Source: a virus. From it: a stretch of DNA of 23,801 nt. Made by a program: the position numbers and the translations under genes. Where the stretch lies: the IMG/VR virus record IMGVR_UViG_3300043786_000540, positions 1-23,801 of that record; one strand, 5' to 3'. The notes below the pieces were generated by a model that did no database searches, was not told where the DNA came from, and saw only the letters and a list, made by a program, of their open reading frames with translations. This document shows positions 14,060 to 20,769 of this stretch, piece after piece (position 1 is the stretch's first letter; every line of letters starts with the position of its first letter).

Positions 14060-14577
14060 GCGATGTAACGGTCGACATCGACGACGAGTCGATCCGCAGA
14101 CGCGTGAAGCGCGGGATCGTGAACGGGCTTCTTTCTGTGCAGCTCGTCATCTCGCGGCTGCTGCGGTCGGAACTTTCGCGCCCTGGCAGCGGTCGCCGCT
14201 ACCGCGTGGCGCGCGGACGCAAGAACGGGCGCAACCTCCGCGCACAGGGCATCCATGTCGCCTCGGCGGCGGGCGCTCCTCCCGCCGTCGACACGGGCCG
14301 ATTGCGGCAGTCGTGGGCGCTGGCGGGCAACGCCGACCGAACATTCGGGCGCAAGGGCAGCAAGACGACGCAGACCCTCGCGGCGATCGAGGTCGAGGAC
14401 ACGGGCGACCGCGTCGGGTTCTCCTACGGCTCGAACCTGAAGTACGCGCGCTTCCTTGAGTTCGGCACGCGGCGCATCAGGCCGCGCCCGTATGTGCGGC
14501 CTGTTTTCAACGCCGTATCAAAGCGCGCCGAGCGCATCATCGGGACAGCCGCACAGGAGGAGATCGACAAGCCATGA
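14056..14577 (+). CDS. HK97 gp10-like neck / tail completion protein
   Basis: 173 residues, GTG start at 14056 overlapping the previous stop (GTGA); the longer frame from 13732 is a shadow of the closure gene. The segment KYARFLEFGTRRIRPRPYVR near the C-terminus is a hallmark of the HK97-gp10 / minor tail neck family: an F-x-E-F-G-T followed by P-R-P-Y-x-R-P. The middle carries AGAPPAVDTGRLRQSWAL, which also fits family members. It is strongly basic overall. It should act at the head-tail interface during joining. Confidence 0.88.
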   Translation: MSDVTVDIDDESIRRRVKRGIVNGLLSVQLVISRLLRSELSRPGSGRRYRVARGRKNGRNLRAQGIHVASAAGAPPAVDTGRLRQSWALAGNADRTFGRKGSKTTQTLAAIEVEDTGDRVGFSYGSNLKYARFLEFGTRRIRPRPYVRPVFNAVSKRAERIIGTAAQEEIDKP

Positions 14578-14975
14578 AGGGCATCTTCGACACCCTGCGC
14601 GGGCGTATCAACGCGAGCACCGCGCTCCTGACGGCGTGCGGCTCCCGCATCTACCTCGACGAGGCTCCCGCGAACTCGCCGACTCCGCTCGTCGTGTACT
14701 CGTCAGTCTCGGCGACGGTCGAGCCGCACTTCGGCGGACAGAAGCGGTACACGCTCGATGTCGACTTCCTGATCGTGTACACGAACGCGGGCAACACCGC
14801 GATCTGGACGATCGCTCAGGAACTCGAGACGGCGCTGTCGACTCCGATCGCGGCGGTGTCGGGTTCTGGCATCGACCGCGTGACCGCCGTCAAGGTCGCG
14901 GGGGGCGTGCCGTCATTCGATGACGACGCTTGGACGATGACGGAACGGTACAGGCTCACCGCTTGGGACATCTGA
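14574..14975 (+). CDS. Tail terminator-like protein
   Basis: 133 residues, ATG 14574 in an ATGA overlap with the neck gene. Order and features fit the tail terminator (lambda gpU / DUF3168-like) family: a helical start (FDTLRGRINASTALLTACGS), IYLDEAPANSPTPLVVYSSV, a beta strand YTLDVDFLIVYT, a helix TAIWTIAQELETALSTPI, and a final TMTERYRLTAWDI strand. It caps the growing tail tube and provides the joint to the head. It lies immediately before the tail tube gene, as in lambda-like gene order. Confidence 0.75.
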   Translation: MKGIFDTLRGRINASTALLTACGSRIYLDEAPANSPTPLVVYSSVSATVEPHFGGQKRYTLDVDFLIVYTNAGNTAIWTIAQELETALSTPIAAVSGSGIDRVTAVKVAGGVPSFDDDAWTMTERYRLTAWDI

Positions 14976-14985
14976 GGAATCGACC

Positions 14986-15408
14986 ATGCCAACCACCTAC
15001 ATCATTGGAAACGACGGCGATGTCTCGCTCGGCACGGGCATCACGAACAAGATCAAGGTTCGCACCTTTGCGGCGACGCTCGCGCGCACCGAAAGCGACC
15101 TGACGGGCTTCGGCGACACGGGTCGCCGCCGCCGCCTCGGAATGCTCGACCTGACGGGATCGCTGACGGGGTCGCTCGAAGTGAACGACACGGGCACGAC
15201 CTCGGTCGCCGTGATGTTCAACCAGACCGGAACCACGCTGATCACGCTCGGCCTGTTCGACGGCACGGCAACAACCGACGCGCGAATCGCTGCGAACTGC
15301 ATCTTGAACAACTACGCCTTCGCGTCCGACAAGACGGGCGATGTCACGATCACCGCGAACTTCGGCAACGCGGACGGCGCTGCGCCCGTTGTCACCTGGC
15401 TTGTCTGA
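14986..15408 (+). CDS. Major tail tube protein
   Basis: 140 residues from ATG 14986, with GAGGAA upstream. The protein is almost all beta: TYIIGNDGDVSLGTGI, KVRTFAATLARTESDLTGFG, DTGRRRRLGMLDLTGSLTGS, TTSVAVMFNQTGTTLITLGL, and a final DVTITANFGN strand. Size, the ESDLTGFGD turn followed by repeated T-G-S strands, and position between terminator-like and assembly chaperone genes fit a tail tube protein. Hexameric rings stack into the tail tube. Confidence 0.8.
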   Translation: MPTTYIIGNDGDVSLGTGITNKIKVRTFAATLARTESDLTGFGDTGRRRRLGMLDLTGSLTGSLEVNDTGTTSVAVMFNQTGTTLITLGLFDGTATTDARIAANCILNNYAFASDKTGDVTITANFGNADGAAPVVTWLV

Positions 15409-15665
15409 TGCACCAAGCGGTCGGACTCTTCGGCCCAAGCGAAAGCGACTGGATCGTCACGCTCGTACTGCGCGACGGCACGGCGCGGACGCGCCGCGTC
15501 TCGCCAGGGACTGTCAGCGAGGAGCACGCGGTTCGATGCGCGGTGATGTCGGAGCGGGTCGACCTCAAGGGCATCGACGGTTGGAGCATCCGCCGTGTCG
15601 GAGACAAGCGCGTTGCCGCGCCTGACGATGCGTTCGCGGAGCTCTTGCGAAGGAGGATGCGATGA
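15408..15665 (+). CDS. Small tail-module protein, unassigned
   Basis: 85 residues, ATG 15408 (TGATG junction with the tail tube gene). Visible parts: a beta-type N-terminus (DWIVTLVLRDGTARTRRVSP), a helix EEHAVRCAVMSER, and a basic C-terminus ending LLRRRMR. It is coupled by an ATGA overlap to the tail assembly chaperone gene. Position suggests a tail assembly role, but no family can be named. Confidence 0.65.
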   Translation: MHQAVGLFGPSESDWIVTLVLRDGTARTRRVSPGTVSEEHAVRCAVMSERVDLKGIDGWSIRRVGDKRVAAPDDAFAELLRRRMR

Positions 15666-16051
15666 TCAGGCTGTCTGCATGGACACATGAAGTGGAGGGG
15701 CGCGCGTTCTCGCTGCGTCCGCTGACGGTTCGGGAGAGGATCGCGCTGGGCGAGAGCCTCGCGGACGCGATGGCTGCGGACGCGGCGCGTGACGCGCGCG
15801 CGGCGGGCATGACCCCGAAGGAGGCGGTCGCGGAAGCCCGCACGGCCCGCGACGAGGCAAGGCGCGCAAGCGCGCTCGTCATGTCGTGCTTCTCGCTCTC
15901 GGGGGCGCTGCGCGTCCTTGACCGCGCGTGCGAGGAGAGCGGCGAACTCGTCGCGCTCGTCGAGCCACAGGTCGCCACGGCGCTCGCGCTTGGCGCGCTC
16001 GGCATCGACCTCGAGGAGCACGAACGGCGGGCCGCGTCGGGAAATCCGTAG
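15662..16051 (+). CDS. Tail assembly chaperone, short form (G-like)
   Basis: 129 residues, ATG 15662. It begins LSAWTHEVEGRAFSLRPLTV and RERIALGES, typical of chaperones that recognise the tape measure; the rest is largely helical (AAGMTPKEAVAEARTARDEA, and VEPQVATALALGALGIDLEE near the end). The gene lies between the tail tube and tape measure genes, the position of lambda G. Its last codons are S-G-N-P-stop, and the G-GGA-AAT of this end forms a slippery heptamer. Most ribosomes should stop at 16049-16051 to give this short product. Confidence 0.78.
   Translation: MIRLSAWTHEVEGRAFSLRPLTVRERIALGESLADAMAADAARDARAAGMTPKEAVAEARTARDEARRASALVMSCFSLSGALRVLDRACEESGELVALVEPQVATALALGALGIDLEEHERRAASGNP
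16039..16045 (+). promoter_or_regulatory. Programmed -1 ribosomal frameshift site GGGAAAT
   Basis: The heptamer is in the frame of the upstream chaperone as G GGA AAT, i.e. X XXY YYZ, one codon (CCG) before its TAG stop. A slip of one base back places GGG AAA in the P and A sites and continues in the frame that runs open to 16245. Lambda uses the very similar GGGAAAG at the same place between G and T. Efficiency cannot be read from sequence. Confidence 0.8.
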
Positions 16052-16245
16052 GCCCGCTGTCGCCAGAGCCGCCGCGCGACTGGCTCGCGCACGCGCATCT
16101 GGTGGCGCGGGCGTGCCCGGGACTCGGCAACCCGCTCGACCTCGTCTGCGGCGAGTTCGAGGCGCACCTCGTCATGGCCGCGAAGGGCAGCGGCGAGCGC
16201 ACCGATGAGGGCGATTGGATGAGACGATATGTGGAGGGACGATGA
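16045..16245 (+). CDS. Tail assembly chaperone, frameshifted T-like extension
   Basis: These 66 codons follow the slip at 16039-16045 and encode, among others, PPRDWLAHAHLVARACPGLG and LVCGEFEAHLVMAAKGSGER. They are read as the C-terminus of a fusion of about 194 residues (128 from the upstream chaperone, then this part). In lambda the G-T fusion binds tape measure and tube subunits. No ATG, GTG or TTG lies in this frame after the chaperone stop. The nearest in-frame candidate, GTG 15928, would lie deep inside the chaperone gene and would yield an Arg-rich, unlikely N-terminus. The frame ends in an ATGA overlap with the tape measure gene. Confidence 0.75.
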   Translation, partial: SVGPLSPEPPRDWLAHAHLVARACPGLGNPLDLVCGEFEAHLVMAAKGSGERTDEGDWMRRYVEGR

Positions 16246-17282
16246 ACGCGGGCGCTATCAATATCTCCGTGGCGGCGACCATGACTCGCTTCAACGAGTC
16301 GATGACCGCCGTGAAGACGACCGCCGCCACGAAGGGCGGCGAGGCTGGCAAGGCGTTCAAGGACTCGTTCGACAAGCAGGGCGACGGCCTCGGCGCGAAC
16401 TTCGGCAAGAGCGCGCAAAGCGCGATCCGTGGGGCGCTTGCGGCTACCGCAATCTCTGCCGCGCTCAAGACCACGCTTGAACAGGCGGCGCAGGGCGCGA
16501 AGATCGGCGACGCGATCGCGCAGGGCATCAAGGCTATCCCTGTCATTGGCGCAATCGCCAGCGCCGTCGAGTCGGCTCTTGACCTTGCGATCGGAGCGTC
16601 GGCAGAGGAGAGAATGGTTGGAGCGGCTCGCGCGATGGAGGCAGAGGCAGAGAAGTCCCTTGCCGTGGCCGAGGGCCGCGCCAAGCGCCTTGTCGCAGCC
16701 GAGTTCGAGCTTCGCCGCAACGCCGCGCGCGAGGCGGGGGACGAGCGGTACGCGATCGACCTTGAGGCGCAGGAGCGACTTGCGGCTCTTGAGAAGCAGT
16801 TCGCCGAGGACATGAAGGCGGCGACTCGGGACAATGAAAGAAAGTTCATCGAGGAAATCTTTCAGGCTGAGCGGAAGCTCATTCAGCAGTCCGCAGCTGA
16901 GCGAATGAAGGCCGTCGACGAGGCCGCAGAAAAGCAGACGAAGGCAAACGAAGAGCGCATCCGCAAGGAGGCAGAGGCTGCCGATGCCGCAGCCGATGCT
17001 GAGGCGACCAGGCTGTCGACGATCGCCGACAAGATGCGCGAGCTTCGCGAGCGCGACGAGGCCGAGCGCATCGAGACGGCGCGACGCGTTGCCGAGGCCG
17101 AGGAAGTCCTGAACGCGGAGCGAGAGGAAGCGCAGACCGCAGGGGTGGGCCGCACGCAGACCGCGCTCGGTTCCTTCTCGTTCGACGCGTACCCAGAGAC
17201 GGAAAAGCGGCAGAACGACATTCGGATCGTGCGCGCCCTTGAGGCGATCCGCGCGCAGGGCGCGGCGGGAGGGTTCAGCTGA
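16242..17282 (+). CDS. Tape measure protein (short)
   Basis: 346 residues; ATG 16242 overlaps the preceding stop and is preceded by GGAGGG. The N-terminus (AGAINISVAATMTRFNESMT) looks like many tape measure starts. Residues about 62-118 are hydrophobic (AIRGALAATAISAALKTTLE, then IKAIPVIGAIASAVESALDL). Residues about 120-320 form a long Ala/Glu/Arg/Lys-rich coiled coil. The C-terminus has GSFSFDAYPETEKRQND and VRALEAIRAQG. Tape measures set tail length and are threaded inside the tube. At 346 residues this is far shorter than most (lambda's is about 850), so a short tail is expected. Position after the frameshifting chaperone supports the call. Confidence 0.78.
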   Translation: MNAGAINISVAATMTRFNESMTAVKTTAATKGGEAGKAFKDSFDKQGDGLGANFGKSAQSAIRGALAATAISAALKTTLEQAAQGAKIGDAIAQGIKAIPVIGAIASAVESALDLAIGASAEERMVGAARAMEAEAEKSLAVAEGRAKRLVAAEFELRRNAAREAGDERYAIDLEAQERLAALEKQFAEDMKAATRDNERKFIEEIFQAERKLIQQSAAERMKAVDEAAEKQTKANEERIRKEAEAADAAADAEATRLSTIADKMRELRERDEAERIETARRVAEAEEVLNAEREEAQTAGVGRTQTALGSFSFDAYPETEKRQNDIRIVRALEAIRAQGAAGGFS

Positions 17283-18112
17283 TGGCACTGGTTGCGATCG
17301 AGCTTCAGGAAACGCGCAACATGAACTACAGCGGCGGCAAGACCGCCGCCACGCGACGATTCGCCATCTGGGACGACGCGACCGCGATCACCACGCCGAA
17401 GCAGATCCGCGACACCTTCGGCACGACCATCGGCAGCGTCGACATCCCCGCGCGAAACTCGCTGTTTCCTGGCGAGATCGGCATCTACGCGCGCTCGTAC
17501 AGCATCACCTACCGCGACGACGGCAGCGGAGTCTGGAACCTCGAGTGGAACTACGAGAACGGCGAACCGTTCCAGTTTCAGCCGCTCGAGATCGGGTACA
17601 CCCAGTTCTCGATCGACTGGAGCGCGGAGTTCCGCGATGTCTGGCGCACGAACCCGGGCCTCCTGCTTCCCCCGTTCGGCTCTCCCAATGTCCTGCAATC
17701 GGACATCGGCGGACGCAAGGTCGACAGCGCAGGGCTTCCACTGAGCGTCCTCGCGTTCTTCTCGACGATCGAGTTCACCGAGACGGTCGCGCTCGAGACG
17801 ATCCCCGACCGCAGCCTGAACATCCGCGCCGTGCGCGGCACGCGCAACGCGGTCGACTTTCAGGGCGCGCCGCGCGGACAGGTCGTCTACAAGGGCGCAA
17901 AGGCGCAGCGTGTCGCGCTCGACAAGGTGAGCCTCACGCACTACTTCGCGCAGGACGCGCAGATGCACCTTATTCAAGTCCCGCGCCGTGGCGCGGACGG
18001 ACAGGTGCTCTTGAGCGAGGCAAGCCCCGGCATCCTGCGCGCGGCGACCGTGGCGTTCGAGCAGCCGTTCCCCGACTTCGCAGACTTCAACGCACTGAGC
18101 GAGAACTTCTGA
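17282..18112 (+). CDS. Putative tail-tip or tail-associated protein
   Basis: 276 residues, ATG 17282 (TGATG junction; GGAGGG upstream). It is not recognised as a named family. It is mainly beta and aromatic-rich: SYSITYRDDGSGVWNLEWNY, FQPLEIGYTQFSIDWSAEFR, and TVALETIPDRSLNIRAVRGT. No enzyme motif or transmembrane segment is visible. Being the first gene after the tape measure, the distal tail position in most siphoviruses, it is a candidate distal tail or hub protein. That is inference from order only. Confidence 0.65.
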   Translation: MALVAIELQETRNMNYSGGKTAATRRFAIWDDATAITTPKQIRDTFGTTIGSVDIPARNSLFPGEIGIYARSYSITYRDDGSGVWNLEWNYENGEPFQFQPLEIGYTQFSIDWSAEFRDVWRTNPGLLLPPFGSPNVLQSDIGGRKVDSAGLPLSVLAFFSTIEFTETVALETIPDRSLNIRAVRGTRNAVDFQGAPRGQVVYKGAKAQRVALDKVSLTHYFAQDAQMHLIQVPRRGADGQVLLSEASPGILRAATVAFEQPFPDFADFNALSENF

Positions 18113-18113
18113 C

Positions 18114-18476
18114 ATGGCAAACGAGATCACCCTTCAGCTCAAGATGACCGTCGCCAAGGGGTTCCTCGCGCACCGCGAAGATCCTGGCACTCTCCTCGTC
18201 GACATGACTGGCACGAACGCGACGGGGGGCGTTCAGGCCATCGGTACGAGCGGCGAAGCCTTGAGCGTCACCGATGTCTCGACGCCCGGGTACGCGTACT
18301 TCCGCAACCTTGGGCCGACAAACTTCGTCGAGATCGGCACGGGCACGACGACATTCGTCGCGTTCGCCAAGCTCAAGGCGGGCGAGGCCGCGATCATGCG
18401 GCTTGGCACGAACGCGCCGACCGCGCGCGCGAACACCGCCGCCGTGAACCTCCAGTACTACATCCTCGCGGACTGA
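18114..18476 (+). CDS. Small beta-rich virion protein
   Basis: 120 residues from ATG 18114, two bases after the previous stop. It has the pattern of a small virion beta-sandwich: EITLQLKMTVAKG, then IGTSGEALSVTDVSTPGYAY, FRNLGPTNFVEIGTGTTTFV, FAKLKAGEAAIMRLGTNAP and AVNLQYYILAD. The string G-Y-A-Y-F-R-N-L followed by N-F-V-E-I-G and L-K-A-G-E recurs in phage structural proteins, according to general knowledge. The exact place in the virion is unknown; tail tip or fibre attachment is likely from context. Confidence 0.7.
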   Translation: MANEITLQLKMTVAKGFLAHREDPGTLLVDMTGTNATGGVQAIGTSGEALSVTDVSTPGYAYFRNLGPTNFVEIGTGTTTFVAFAKLKAGEAAIMRLGTNAPTARANTAAVNLQYYILAD

Positions 18477-19204
18477 TGACTCTCCCACGCTTCAACAACG
18501 GCAAGGTCGGTGAGCTTGCGTGGCATCACCTGAACGAAGCCTTCGACCTGATCGAAGCGTCTTCGCCCGCGATCGGCGGCGCGCGCCCGATCGCTTCGGG
18601 GCCGCTCGTCCTTGCGCAGCTCGGCGCGGCGGTCGACGGCGCGTACCAGTGGAGCGAGGTCGTGCTCAAGGACGACGGCGACTACGAGGTCGTGGTCGGC
18701 GGGCGCAACTCGACGCTCGACGGAGACACTCGAGCCGCGCCCGCGTTCTCGCTCGACGGCGCTGCGTACGCGGTGGGCGCGATCGCATTCGTCACTCCGC
18801 GCCGCACGAAGACGGGTCAGTCTTGGTGGGCGATCGTCGCAAGCAGCGGCGGCGGGCAGAAGGCGATCAAGATCACTGGCGTGAACGCGAGCAACCTCTC
18901 GTACCAGTGGGGATACGAGGGCCGCGAGGTGCAGATCGGCTTCGATGTCGTGCCGCCGTTCGGAAGCGTCGTGACGGCCACTGAGTTCGGCCCGACCTAC
19001 ACCATGTGGAACATCGCGGAGATTCGGCCCGACGATGGCGGCATCATCGGAGTCGGCAGCGTGCCCCCAGCGGGCGTGACGGCGATCCGCCGACCTATCC
19101 GAACGGGCGTGATCGTCGTTGCGTCGAAGGTTCCCACTGCGAACCTCTGGGTATTCTCGATGCCGAACGGCTACGCGTTCACCTGTCCAAGCGGAGAACC
19201 ATGA
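18476..19204 (+). CDS. Putative virion protein, tail-tip module
   Basis: 242 residues, ATG 18476 (TGATG junction). The N-terminus is a helical attachment-like segment (FNNGKVGELAWHHLNEAFDL); the rest is beta-rich with Gly-rich turns (SEVVLKDDGDYEVVVGG, KAIKITGVNASNLSYQWGYE, REVQIGFDVVPPFGS). The GELAWHHLNEAFD segment is reminiscent of short N-terminal anchors on small phage tail proteins. The function is not identified. It ends in an ATGA overlap with the next gene. Confidence 0.65.
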   Translation: MTLPRFNNGKVGELAWHHLNEAFDLIEASSPAIGGARPIASGPLVLAQLGAAVDGAYQWSEVVLKDDGDYEVVVGGRNSTLDGDTRAAPAFSLDGAAYAVGAIAFVTPRRTKTGQSWWAIVASSGGGQKAIKITGVNASNLSYQWGYEGREVQIGFDVVPPFGSVVTATEFGPTYTMWNIAEIRPDDGGIIGVGSVPPAGVTAIRRPIRTGVIVVASKVPTANLWVFSMPNGYAFTCPSGEP

Positions 19205-19671
19205 TGGCAGCAGCAGCAGGAAAGGAATCCGCGTCGTTCACCGCTCCGACCGCGAGCGAGGAGACGCTTGCGCCGTCTGCGGCGGGCGGCGGCATCGACT
19301 CGCGCGCTTCGACGCTGCCGAGCGGCTACAACACGCGCACATGGAGATCGTTCCCGCGCCGCAAGCTCTCGGGGACGGTCGCGAAGACTGCCATTCAGCA
19401 GATTTACGAAGTGCCGAACGGGTCGAGTGCGGTCGTCGAGGTGCTCTATGTGTCGTCGATCACATCGAACAACACGGACTTTCGGCTTCACCACACTCGC
19501 CCGGGCGAATCGCCGACCACGGCAAACGCGATCTTCTACGATGTGACGACGAACGGGAAGACGACCACGCGCTACGAGGGGCCGATCTACATGACTAGCG
19601 GCGACCGCATCTGGTGCAGCGCCGCGAACTCAGACCGCATCACGGTCACGCTCTACGGGGTCGAGGCGTGA
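19201..19671 (+). CDS. Small beta-sandwich virion protein
   Basis: 156 residues, ATG 19201 in an ATGA overlap; a GGAG lies upstream. The first 55 residues are low-complexity and polar (an AAAAGKESASFTAPTASEET segment). The rest is a beta domain often seen in virion surface proteins: LSGTVAKTAIQQIYEVPNG, AVVEVLYVSSITSNNTDFRL, then IYMTSGDRIWCSAANSDRIT and VTLYGVEA. It probably decorates the tail or fibres. The fold call is from pattern resemblance, not from a proven homolog. Confidence 0.68.
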   Translation: MMAAAAGKESASFTAPTASEETLAPSAAGGGIDSRASTLPSGYNTRTWRSFPRRKLSGTVAKTAIQQIYEVPNGSSAVVEVLYVSSITSNNTDFRLHHTRPGESPTTANAIFYDVTTNGKTTTRYEGPIYMTSGDRIWCSAANSDRITVTLYGVEA

Positions 19672-20525
19672 CTCTGGACGCAGCGTCGGCGGGCTGCTGC
19701 TGCGAGGGATTCGGCGTTCCGTACGAGCAGATTTGCGACATCTGGCGGGCTTGCCCGTCGCCGCCGTCCGTGACCGTCACCTACTCGCTCGTCGTGACGG
19801 ACACGCTTCGGATGCCCGATGGCAGCAGTTGGGAGGAGTGGCGCTTTCAGGCGGGCGTGCTGTCGCCGCACACCTACGCCGTCTCGCTTGTCGGAACGCT
19901 TGCGCGCGGCGTAGACGGGGTCTATCGCGGCACGCTGTCGGGATCGGTGACGGGCGGCGGCGAGGCTCCTGAGTACCTGAACGGCGGCGTGACCGTCTCG
20001 TATCCCGAAGGCTACACCCCTGGCGAGTGCGAGTACGGGATGCCGTGGTATCCCGACTGCGACAGCGTGTGTCAGGCATTCAGGCTCGCGGAGGTTCGGT
20101 ATCAGGGGTCGCTGTCGGTCGAGGCCGAGATTGGTTGTCAGCCGTGGTTTCTTGGCGGCTCCACCTACGATGTAGGCTCTGCACTGTTCTTCCTGTCCTC
20201 GAGCGGAAGTGGGACGGCAACAACGACGCTGCGATGTCCCGACTTTGGACAGCCGAACACGACGACTGACGCTTGGTCGCCAGTTGGGCTTGTCGGTGTG
20301 GGAACCGCAGCGGCACTATCGGCCTCGCGCGGCTGCCCCCCAGGCACGATGTGGACGAGCGAGTCGACGAGCGAGACATTCATCGCCTTCTCGCAAAGCG
20401 TGGTCGGCGCATTCCTGCGCGAAACCAACGAGCCGCCGTTCTTTGAGGCCATCTGCGAGTTCGACCGCGTCTGCGGCGACGCGGTCGCCACCTTCACGCG
20501 TCAACAGGCGGTGACCGTTGCCTAG
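19668..20525 (+). CDS. Cys-rich putative virion protein (GTG start)
   Basis: 285 residues, GTG 19668 overlapping the previous stop (GTGA). It is notable for cysteine: SAGCCCEGFG near the N-terminus, QICDIWRACPSPP, GECEYGMPWYPDCDSVCQAF in the middle, then single Cys in EIGCQPW, LRCPDFG and SRGCPPG, and a last pair in EAICEFDRVCGDA. The body is beta-rich (SVTVTYSLVVTDTLRMPDGS, ATTTLRCPDFG). Neighbouring structural proteins have very few Cys. The Cys could bind metal or form disulfides in the mature virion. Function unknown; a host-contacting tail protein is a reasonable inference. Confidence 0.68.
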   Translation: MTLDAASAGCCCEGFGVPYEQICDIWRACPSPPSVTVTYSLVVTDTLRMPDGSSWEEWRFQAGVLSPHTYAVSLVGTLARGVDGVYRGTLSGSVTGGGEAPEYLNGGVTVSYPEGYTPGECEYGMPWYPDCDSVCQAFRLAEVRYQGSLSVEAEIGCQPWFLGGSTYDVGSALFFLSSSGSGTATTTLRCPDFGQPNTTTDAWSPVGLVGVGTAAALSASRGCPPGTMWTSESTSETFIAFSQSVVGAFLRETNEPPFFEAICEFDRVCGDAVATFTRQQAVTVA

Positions 20526-20766
20526 GTGCATCTTCGATGTCGCGGCGAAGTGCCGCCACCCCGAACTTGGCGGCGAGACGAGCGCCGATCGGTGCGCCGC
20601 GTGCCCGCGCTACCACGGAGCGCCGCGCGGCGCGGGCGACATCGTCCACGCCGCCGCGAAGGCCACGGGCATCGCGCGCGTGGCCGGAGACTGCGGCGGC
20701 TGCGCGCGCCGACGCGCCGCGCTGAACAGGCTCCTCCCGATGCCCGATACACACACAGAGGACTGA
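20518..20766 (+). CDS. Small Cys-motif phage protein (TTG start)
   Basis: 82 residues, TTG 20518, overlapping the Cys-rich gene by 8 bases. The Cys sit in groups: PRCIFDVAAKCRHP, then DRCAACPRY, then GDCGGCARRRAALNRLLP. The second half (GDIVHAAAKATGIARVAGDC followed by GGCARRRAALNRLLP) matches a short motif found in many phages, G-D-x-V followed by K-A-T-G-I, then C-G-G-C, then a basic R-R-A-A-L-N-R. The paired Cys suggest a zinc-binding knuckle. The molecular role of this motif is not known to me. Confidence 0.75.
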   Translation: MPRCIFDVAAKCRHPELGGETSADRCAACPRYHGAPRGAGDIVHAAAKATGIARVAGDCGGCARRRAALNRLLPMPDTHTED

Positions 20767-20769
20767 CCT

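Noticed and set aside
15928-16245. Independent gene starting at GTG 15928 for the second chaperone frame
   Set aside because: It would overlap the first chaperone by 124 bases and have an Arg-rich, implausible N-terminus; the slippery GGGAAAT gives a better explanation.
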